This document shows positions 56,410-64,000 of a stretch of 64,000 nucleotides of DNA, in pieces. The position numbers and the translations under genes are program-made. Numbering within the stretch: position 1 is the first letter of the stretch; every line of letters begins with the position of its first letter. Under the pieces are notes generated by a model. That model worked only from the letters and a program-made list of their open reading frames with translations. It was not told the origin of the DNA and made no database searches. Origin of the DNA: Bipolaris cookei (taxonomy: Eukaryota > Ascomycota > Dothideomycetes > Pleosporales > Pleosporaceae); assembly GCA_002286855.1 (NCBI GenBank), contig NRSV01000085.1, positions 1 to 64,000 of the forward strand, in the 5' to 3' direction.

Positions 56410-59048
56410 CTATACAATCCCCTCCTGAAATCGCTCCACCCCCTTCTTAATCTCGCGTACAATCTCCACCGCCTCATCTACACTCTGCGCCTCAAAATCA
56501 TACCGTTTCGTCTCCCTCTCCTTAAACACAATAACCCTAAACATCTTTGGGTGTTTCTTAGACACCTTACTACCCACCACGCTACTAAAATGCACAGTGG
56601 TAGTTTTGCCTTGAGCTTCGATACCGAAACCGCCGCGGGCGCCGGTTTTGGATTCGCCAGGCATAATGTGGATGTATTCGTTGTCAAGCGCGAGGATGCG
56701 CGAGGTGGATGAGGCGAAGGACATGGGTTGTTTGCGGAGGACGGCGTAGCGGCGATAGTAGTTTGTTGTTGAGAGGGCGAGGGCACCTGAGTCACCTGTT
56801 CGGGCGAGGGGGTGCAGGAGACCTTGGCCGGATACGGCGGCGTGTGTGCGGTCGCCTTTTTTAGTCTTCTTGGGAGCGCCACCGGTGCTGATGATGAGGG
56901 GTGCGTTGGGGGATGAAGACCCGGGGGAACCTGAGAGGCCGAAGACGCCGTCGCCTACGAAGCGGCGGCGCACGAGATCCAGATCCATGCGTGTGTCTAG
57001 GGCTTCTACGGTGCGGTCGGGTGGTGCTACGGTAGTGCTGCCGCTTACTTTGAGGATGTAGAGGCCCTTTTCGAGCTGGAGATCGTGGCATACTTGGTCG
57101 AATAGATCGGCGATATATGTGTCGGTTGTGCATGGCAATGAAAAGTGTTTGGTATTGAAATTCTCGTCGGTGAAATGAATGTTGACCGTCCTCGGGGCTC
57201 CAGTACGACTAGCAGCATGTGATGGCGCCACCTTTGGCACATCTGCCAAATTGCTTGTATCTTTACGGGTCGCTGTTGGTGCAAAAGATGGGCCCGTGAT
57301 TGGATTTCTGAAGCTCTTAGCTCGGTTGGGCATGGGTTTTACAGGTTTCTTCTCCTCGCTCTCTTCCTGGCCGTCGGCACCATCGCCTTGTGATACAACA
57401 GCACTGGCAGCTTCTTGACTGTAGATGGGCGTAAGCTTCTCGTTTTCGCCAAACTCCCGCTGTGTCGCTGCAACGAGCGCAAACTCATCCCAAGGCTTGT
57501 CCCTCGCACGAGGTCGCATACCGCGAGCGTTGTTGGATGCAAAGTCTTTCAGTGGCTTGTTCCTCGTCAACGGCGGGAATTCGTCATCGACCTCGCCGTC
57601 GTCGTACATGCGCATGACCCAGCAGTTGACATTCAACTGCTCGGCTGTCAACGGCGGTTCCAGCTTCTCTTCCTGGTAACGGTGCAACGCATATCCAATA
57701 GCCTCTGCCACCGTAGGTCCTTCTCCTTTGTCATTGAACTTCCTAATCAGCAGCTCGATAGGCTTGGATGGCTTTGAAGAGAATGGACAGTATAATTTGA
57801 TAAACAATGGGTTTTGCTGAGCCTCGCTCGCAGCATTCCACATAGCGAAACGTTGCAGGGGATCAGACGGCTTCTGCTCCTTAGCCCGGATTGCTTGGGT
57901 CAAGGCACTCACGGGCAGCACAAAACTAATTGGTCGTGGTGGAGGCAGGGCCTGGAGTGTCGGCTGGACTGGTTCGTTCTTCTTCTTCTTGGGAGACATG
58001 TTTTGGAAAGGCGTCAAGCCAGGCATGGTGGGAAGGTCGCCGCCTGCGGGAGAAGAGTCTAGAGGGTCGCCGGCTACACCTATAAAGGAGGCGCTGCTAT
58101 TAGAACCAGAAAATTCAGACGTCAAAGAATCATCAGACTCGTCCCCTTCGTCCAGCGCTTCCAAACGACCGCGCGAACCAGCAGCATCTCCTTGATACTC
58201 ATCTTTCCGTTGGGAAAGCATGTGGTTTGCATTGGCAGCTTTTCGAGGCTTAACTCGTCTCTTCCTGAAGGACGAGTTGTCGAACTCGTTTTCTGACGAC
58301 ATTTCGCTGCTGGTAATGGTGTCTCTCCTAGCCCTTCCTTTGGATGACTCGACTGTGGGCAGAGACGATCTACGTGGAATCTCCTCGGGTGGGCGCGATG
58401 GGGAAGTAATCATGAGTGAAGGCCCTTCTCCGGCCTCTGCAAGCTCGTTGCGCAGCGCTGATCCACGCATGGGCGACGAACCAGAACGGGTGCGTAGAGG
58501 CATCTTGGTGAACTTGATCAAGTTGGCTGGTCTGGGGCTTGATCAGTTTGCAGGCAGCGGCGCAGGACATCGGCCTACCTTTGCGCGTCATCCTCATCAT
58601 CGCTTTCATCGCTGAGGTCGCTACTGTCATCCTCCTCCAGCTGCTCCTTGCGCCGTCTGCGCTTCGCATTCAAGGTTGGTCCCACAGTGTCGTTGCTTCC
58701 AGCTCCCGTGACCATGCCGCCCTCTTCTTCATCGTCTCCGAAACCCTCGGGCGGCTTCAGGCCAGCCGAACGCGGGGCTTGAAAGTACTCAGAGGTGATG
58801 GCGGTGGGGATTGGTGGGGAGTAGGTGCGCTTGATGTCCGAGGCATTTGGCACCCAGCCAGCGGCACGGAATGCTGGGTTGTTCAGAACACTCGAGTCGA
58901 CATTGATCAGGCGCTCACCCACACCGTCTTTGATGGAGCCCAGGTAGGCGGTGCGAAGCTGGTATAGCACGAAACTACATACGTCAGTCAGTTGGCGATG
59001 CGACGCGAAGAGGACGCCCGCTTACTCTTCATTTTGGAAGAGGGACAT
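56410..59048 (-). CDS. SIN1: SIN1/Avo1-type TORC2 subunit, three exons
   Basis: Exons 59026-59048, 58579-58974 and 56410-58531 (introns 51 and 47 bp) give 846 residues. The N-terminus MSLFQNEDFVLYQLRTAYLG is assembled over the first junction and matches the SIN1 family start (GVGERLINVDSS follows). An acidic Ser-rich linker with basic stretches spans about 100-330. The CRIM domain, which recruits AGC-kinase substrates, lies at about 340-480 (PLFIKLYCPFSSKPSKPIEL, LNVNCWVMRMYDDGEVDDEF). A Ras-binding-like ubiquitin fold is near 590-640 (VNIHFTDENFNTKHFSLP), and a C-terminal PH domain is at about 740-840 (YYRRYAVLRKQPMSF, FRVIVFKERETKRYDFEAQS). It acts at the plasma membrane in TORC2 signalling. 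It is divergent from the PRCC gene. Confidence 0.95.
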
Positions 59049-59310
59049 GGTTGGATGGTCAGGGTAAAGGTATCAACATCTCAGAATCGAAAGCTATGTA
59101 TGCTCAGACCAGCTGACGGGAATCATAAAACGCCCATGGGCAGAGATGCAGAAGTGGAGGCTGTGGGGAAGTGCATGTGCATGTACCTGGACCCTGGTTG
59201 GGCTTGGCTGCTGCACCCATTGACGCGCCGATGTGATCTCATCGTCCTGTAAACTTTCCGACCGCAGCCCTCTCTCAACCTTCACCCCACGCCAAGACCC
59301 TTCCAACACC
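59049..59310. promoter_or_regulatory. divergent promoter of SIN1 and PRCC-family genes
   Basis: 262 bases between the two outward start codons must hold both promoters. No specific element is claimed. Confidence 0.6.
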
Positions 59311-60582
59311 ATGAACCTCCTCGCTGGTTACTCCGACTCAGAATCCGACAACGAGGCACCCTCTGCACCCCAAGTCGCCTCCAAGCCCGCCTCAAAACCC
59401 GTCTCGAAACCCGCCTTTCAGAAAGTCGTCGACCGCTCCAACCCAGGACGAATCAAAGTCAATCTCCCAGGCGCATCGCAGTCGCGACAGGACAAGGATG
59501 ATATTCAGGGAGACGCGCCACCTGCGAAAAAGCCGCGCCTGGGAGGAGGCTCGTCGTTTGCTGGTTTCAATGCGATGCTGCCTGCGCCAAAGAAGCCCAA
59601 TCTGAACGCCATCGCAGCAGCCGAGGGCGCAAAAGCTGGGAGCAGAGGGCTCGGCAAAGGGCTCGCGTCAGGCGTCAGCTTAAAGACTGGTGCTGAGCCT
59701 GCCTTTAAGCGGGAGCCAAGAGCGGATACCGAAGAGTACGACGAGACTGGGAATCCAATCAAAAGGGAGCCGATGAACAAGGACGACTTTAGGGCTATGC
59801 TGAATCTGCCGCCTCCAAAGTCACAAGCAAAGCCTGATGCCAAACTGGCGTTGCCAGCGCAAGACACAAAGGTGGAGCCGGAGCCGCAGCAGGCACCGAA
59901 ACCTGCGGCGCCGCGTTTTGTGCCCATGTCTGTGGGCAAGGGAAAGAAGAAGAAACCAGTAGTGCCTCGCCCAGCGCTTGCATTAACTGAGGTAGCCGGC
60001 CCAACAGGTACAACAGTATTGACACCACAGCAACCCGTTGTAGAAACAAAACCGCAAAAGCCAAAAGTCTCCCTTTTCAGCGTATCAGTTGGTGAAGAGC
60101 CTGCAACCAAGGCACCATCTGACGGAGAATACCAACCACTGCTGAATGGAGCGGAACAAGACGAGGATGCGCCTGTGCCCGATGCGGCTTTTGACGGACA
60201 CTTGACAAATTACACCACTCAGTATACAGCACCGTCCGCCAACGTCCCAACTGGTGATGGCCTCACAAACATTGCCTCAGAGCTCAATCTCTCCGAAGCT
60301 GAACGGCGCCAATTATTCGGCAAAAAGGGCCGCGGCGGACCGAATTTCTCAGGCGCAAAGATAGTCGAATTTAATACCGACGAGGAGTACGCACACAACG
60401 AACGGCTGCGACAGCAGGGCGAGGCAGTATCGCACAACCCTCTCAAGTCTATTTCCGGTACTGGAAAGAATAGTCTTCGCAGTTTGGTTAATGTCGCGAC
60501 TACACAGAAAGATGCGCTCGAGGATCATTTTGCTGCCAGTCACCGGAATAAGAGGGAAGCGGGTAATCGGTATGGATGGTGA
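59311..60582 (+). CDS. PRCC-family nuclear protein
   Basis: Single exon, 423 residues from the ATG at 59311 (MNLLAGYSDSESDNEAP; the frame upstream has no better ATG). Mostly disordered, with Lys/Pro-rich stretches (PPAKKPRLGGG, a nuclear-signal-like run, and GKGKKKKPVVPR). The C-terminal block NSLRSLVNVATTQKDALEDH and FAASHRNKREAGNRYGW is the diagnostic PRCC domain. The human relative associates with splicing and the mitotic checkpoint protein MAD2B; fungal function is little known. It shares a short divergent promoter with SIN1. Confidence 0.92.
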   Translation: MNLLAGYSDSESDNEAPSAPQVASKPASKPVSKPAFQKVVDRSNPGRIKVNLPGASQSRQDKDDIQGDAPPAKKPRLGGGSSFAGFNAMLPAPKKPNLNAIAAAEGAKAGSRGLGKGLASGVSLKTGAEPAFKREPRADTEEYDETGNPIKREPMNKDDFRAMLNLPPPKSQAKPDAKLALPAQDTKVEPEPQQAPKPAAPRFVPMSVGKGKKKKPVVPRPALALTEVAGPTGTTVLTPQQPVVETKPQKPKVSLFSVSVGEEPATKAPSDGEYQPLLNGAEQDEDAPVPDAAFDGHLTNYTTQYTAPSANVPTGDGLTNIASELNLSEAERRQLFGKKGRGGPNFSGAKIVEFNTDEEYAHNERLRQQGEAVSHNPLKSISGTGKNSLRSLVNVATTQKDALEDHFAASHRNKREAGNRYGW

Positions 60583-61034
60583 ACTCTTTATGGGGATTTT
60601 AGTGGTTTATGGAAAATACGAATTTGCATCATTTTGTGCATTGCATGGGCGTTGAAAAGCTCGGTGTTTCCGAGGGAGCTAATTGCTTCGTCTGGTCTTA
60701 TCATTAGGACTCAAGTATGAATATTGCGTTTTGTTTAGCGATTTGTATCACCATGCTGGGTTGGCTCAATTCTCGATCGTAGTTTATACCCACATCCTCT
60801 AGGTGACGTAGAACGGATAGAAATAAAAGTGAACCAGATTTTCGAGAAAACAATGCATCGACATTGAGTTGAAGGTCGAGGACGATGGAGCTTGTGCTAG
60901 CCTGATTTGTCGATGGTAGGAGGAAGAAGTGAATCCTGTGCGGCAAGACTGAGATCAAGTCCGTCACATTGCGCTATCATGACGGCAATTTCAATGTACA
61001 ATATTTATTTTAATATTATGCAATATTCCATCAA
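60583..61034. other. intergenic
   Basis: 3' region of the PRCC gene and leader of tRNA-Gly. AT-rich, no other gene. Confidence 0.5.
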
Positions 61035-61105
61035 GCATTCTTGGTCCAACGGTAGGATAATTGCCTTCCAAGCAATTGGCCCGGGTTCGACTCCCGGAGG
61101 ATGCA
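61035..61105 (+). tRNA. tRNA-Gly (anticodon TCC)
   Basis: Acceptor stem GCATTCT/AGGATGC, D arm GTCC-GGAT, anticodon stem ATTGC/GCAAT with loop CTTCCAA (anticodon TCC), T arm CCGGG-TTCGACT-CCCGG. No intron. B-box GGGTTCGACTCCC is intact. Confidence 0.95.
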
Positions 61106-62410
61106 TAACATCCTTCTCTCGATTGCAACGTTATGACTTTTTTGCTCCGGAAAACGAGGCGAGGGCTACAGAGTTACCGCAACCCTTCCCTGTATTCTAG
61201 ACCCCGAATCTTTTTGCGCTTACATTCTTTTTTGTCAAAAGTTTATTCTCCAGAATACGCACTACTCGAGCAGATGCAATATGAGCATGTTTTTGTGGTT
61301 GTGTGGAAGCTAGGGCCGGGGAAGCCATGGCTGCCTTGATACCCACAGACGCCATTCGCATCACATTGGACATTGCAAGATAAAGTTGCATGGTGGTTTC
61401 GCGTCTGCTGCCTTGGCTGTGCAGATCTTGGCACTTGTGCGGCGCCATATCTTTGTTACGAAACCACCAGACGTCGGTCTGGCCGGTGTCGTGGATGCAG
61501 ATAAGTCGCAAAATGCGGGGTATCGCGCCATACCCATAGTCGACCCAGGTATTGTAGGCGGTTTATGAAAACCAAGATTGAGGGCCAGAGCTGAGGATGT
61601 GGCCAGGTCTAATGGAAATTGCTTGGTACTCGAGAGCATGTTTTGGTACCGGCACGCCTGATCCCCTCGGCTTGCATGTTGAGGCGCACCCGCTGATAGT
61701 CCTCGAGGACACGGCACGGCGGATTCCTGCAGGACTTTGTGTGCTTGTGACCAACCACGGCAACAACTGGTAACACGTTGTTGGGCACTCTCGCTCTACC
61801 CGAGTATCGATACGCAACGAGCCGCGCAGGTGAACTACAACAATCACCAAGGACACTTGGAACCATAGTGGTGGGACAGGCTGGGCGCATCCCTGAAAAC
61901 CGGTGACCCTAAATCGTGGTTCCTTCGCATCCCATGTGCAGTGATTAACGTGCCGCTAAGCCTTATATCGCAATGGCACCCCCATGACGCCCTGGCACTT
62001 TGTCTAGATGTGTTGGCTTTGCAGTGCGACTGTGGGCCTCTAGACCGATGCTCAAAAGTGGGGAGTCGGTGAGCTTTCCCAAGGAACATGGCGATTCTAC
62101 CGCCCCGCTTATCATCCACGCCCTCTGATTGGGTGCAACGGCTTGAGCATGCAAAGCGTCACCGTCCCCTCGACTGAGCTGCGATATGCGCCAAGTCAAG
62201 CGTCAATGAGGACACACAGGAGAGGGACTGAGGTGCAGGCTACAGCGCGGGTTATAAATCCAACCGACGGCCTGATGTTGAGCCTCACCCTCGCTTTCTG
62301 CAGTCATCTTATTTATCCGTGCCAACATTTGGCTGATCCATCAACTTCAATATAAATATCATTGCTCGTATCTCTCTACTATCATATTATCGAACACAGT
62401 GGTAGCCAGC
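61106..62410. other. intergenic
   Basis: About 1.3 kb between tRNA-Gly and the small basic protein gene. Several short frames occur but none has motifs or splice support. Confidence 0.5.
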
Positions 62411-62890
62411 ATGGCCTCACACACTCAAACCATGCCCCTTCCCATCCGCACAAACACAGTCGATTCGCAAAAGTCACGATCATCATCATCGGGCCAAATC
62501 TCCCCACCATACTCTCCAGCATCACCAACATCTCGCATTGCAACATCTCCAACCGAAGAATCCTTCTTCGGCGCCATCACAGCGCGAATCCGCGGCCGCT
62601 CAAAAAGTCGCTCTCGCGGCGCCCCATCAGACAAGCGACCAAAGTCGCCGCCCATGGCCATGCCACCCGTCCAGCCACCACACTCACGACATGCATCTAC
62701 CACCAGCTATACCACTTCGCCAGGTTCAGCAGCTACACCGGGGCAGAGTATCAGACCAACTATCCAGGATGGAGGCAGGAGAACTACTAGCGGTAGCGAC
62801 CCGTGGAGAGGCCGGCATTCAAATGACTGGCTTTTTAACGGATATTCTGTTACTGCTTCGGCTAAGGACTTTCTTCAACGACGCAAGTAG
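62411..62890 (+). CDS. small Ser/Pro/Arg-rich protein, unknown function
   Basis: Single exon, 159 residues from the ATG at 62411. A Ser/Pro-rich N-terminus (SSSSGQISPPYSPASPTSR) leads to EESFFGAITARIRGRSKSRS, a basic amphipathic segment, and a C-terminus NDWLFNGYSVTASAKDFLQR. The FFGAITARIRGRS and DWLFNGYSVTASAKD blocks look conserved and bracket a variable linker, so this is probably a real gene. No enzymatic motif or membrane segment is seen. Function unknown. Confidence 0.75.
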   Translation: MASHTQTMPLPIRTNTVDSQKSRSSSSGQISPPYSPASPTSRIATSPTEESFFGAITARIRGRSKSRSRGAPSDKRPKSPPMAMPPVQPPHSRHASTTSYTTSPGSAATPGQSIRPTIQDGGRRTTSGSDPWRGRHSNDWLFNGYSVTASAKDFLQRRK

Positions 62891-63286
62891 ATGGCATAGA
62901 ACTGGTCTGATGATGACGCTACGGCATGGGGAAAATATTATTCGTGTTTGAGCTGGCTCAGGCAATGTATTACCGCATTCTTATTAGCTCTTCGTATTAG
63001 TTTCTTCTTTTTATGGGATGTTCTTTACAGAGTAGTTGTGTAAGATAGCTATGTTAATTAAATTTCGGCGACACTTCCGAAAGCTCACTGTTTACTTGCT
63101 GCAATCCTCCGGCTTACATGTAGTACGTGCGAATAAGGGATGTAGGTACTTAGTGTTGGAGATGTGTGTATATGAGGCTATAATTTGCTACATGGTTCTT
63201 TATTTATTTGCTGCGTTAACAATCTAATTGGCGATAAATCTTCGTTTCCCTGCTGCATATACCGCTTTCTACAATCAAATTCCAAC
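62891..63286. other. intergenic, AT-rich
   Basis: No feature recognised. Confidence 0.45.
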
Positions 63287-63571
63287 ATGGAGTTCAGCTT
63301 CGCAGCCAGCATCCTATTCCTCGCAAGTACAGTCTCCGTGCGTTTTTTCCTCATCTTCTCAAAAAAAATATTCGGAACGTTTATAAGAATCTTCTCAGCT
63401 AACAAATACTCGGCGCCTAGGCAATCGACAACTGTTATTGCGTTGGATCAGGACTTCTCACAACTCAATCTGGAAGTACTTGCTGCAAACAGACTCGAAA
63501 ACCTGCGGACTTTGACAACCAAACCGGCAATTTCGTCTTCCCAAATTCAGGAAATTTTCAACTTCGCATAG
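63287..63571 (+). CDS. possible small protein with an N-terminal hydrophobic helix
   Basis: 94 residues from the ATG at 63287: a hydrophobic start (FSFAASILFLASTVSVRFFL), then FGTFIRIFSANKYSAPR and a charged end. It might be a signal anchor, but codon pattern and length give little support. The opposite strand (63178-63405) carries a Lys/Arg/Met-rich frame (MRKKRTETVLARNRMLAAKL) that is equally plausible. I cannot decide between them, and neither may be real. Confidence 0.2.
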   Translation: MEFSFAASILFLASTVSVRFFLIFSKKIFGTFIRIFSANKYSAPRQSTTVIALDQDFSQLNLEVLAANRLENLRTLTTKPAISSSQIQEIFNFA

Positions 63572-64000
63572 ATCGATTCAGAGGCTGCTGCACGGGCCTT
63601 GAGAGTAATGGCGGTACCTGCTTCCAAAAATGGAGACGGGCAAGGGTGTTAGAGAATGAAGAGATCTGCGCTCCCGTTTTTCTCTATCTTAGGTTCAGCG
63701 ATTCATATATGCATCAGGGGATGAAGGGACAATTGGCGTTTATCAGACTAGAGGATGATACAGATTTCGGATATATCTGTTCTTCAAATTTGAACATGCT
63801 GCTCCAATCCATACTCTTGTTCTCAATTTCTCTGTCCCCATCACGTCCTGTCGCACAGGTAGAGACTGCTTATTAAGCTCAAATTGGTACACTTTTTCTT
63901 CTCGTTCCGAACTAGTGTGAGGTAAGTCTAGTTTACAAACTTATCACAAATCAGAGCTGCTTCTATCTTATATAGCACAGTAATTAAATACAAACATCAC
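63572..64000. other. window end, no gene recognised
   Basis: AT-rich; short plus-strand frame 63646-63876 lacks motifs. Confidence 0.45.

Overview
The window is nuclear DNA of a filamentous ascomycete. Genes carry short introns (mostly 45-130 bp) with GTRNGY donors and CTAAC/CTRAY branch sites. Two nuclear tRNA genes are present, one with an intron. Pogo/Fot1-type DNA transposons are present, and the proteome (fungal rhodopsin-like receptor, SIN1, Drs2 flippase, NLR-type STAND protein) fits Pezizomycotina. A dothideomycete (Pleosporales-like) is my best guess from protein flavour; no search was run. Most CDS entries are multi-exon models that I spliced by hand, and each model's exon lengths sum to a multiple of three.

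Layout: 1-5.7 kb holds a pogo transposon running off the left edge (open transposase), a HAD dehalogenase, a short-chain dehydrogenase and a complete 1.8-kb Fot1-like element with 42-bp inverted repeats but four in-frame TGA codons. 6-33 kb is mostly single-copy genes: a Ser/Lys-rich protein, an AIF-like FAD oxidoreductase, an APC amino-acid permease, a seven-helix receptor-like protein, Sec61 beta, a Gln/Ser-rich protein, an F-box pseudogene, a four-helix membrane protein, a xylose-reductase-type aldo/keto reductase and a Drs2-type P4-ATPase.

33.7-45.5 kb is an accessory island: an intron-containing tRNA-Lys, an F-box-like gene with a broken 3' end, two internally deleted pogo elements, an NLR-like gene (alpha/beta hydrolase, NB-ARC, TPR) whose hydrolase domain is disrupted, and, in opposite orientation, a second decayed copy of the same hydrolase followed by an unidentified membrane-protein relic.

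45.6-63 kb returns to ordinary gene order: a secreted protein of unknown function, an MFS drug transporter with a one-base frameshift, a NOSIP-like RING protein, tafazzin, an NC2-alpha-type histone-fold protein, a secreted SGNH hydrolase, the TORC2 subunit SIN1 divergent from a PRCC-family protein, tRNA-Gly and a small basic protein. The core genes cover ER translocation (Sec61 beta), membrane lipid asymmetry and cardiolipin remodelling (Drs2, tafazzin), TORC2 signalling (SIN1) and transcription (NC2 alpha); they are not a pathway cluster. The unusual content is the NLR/transposon island and several genes caught in decay.
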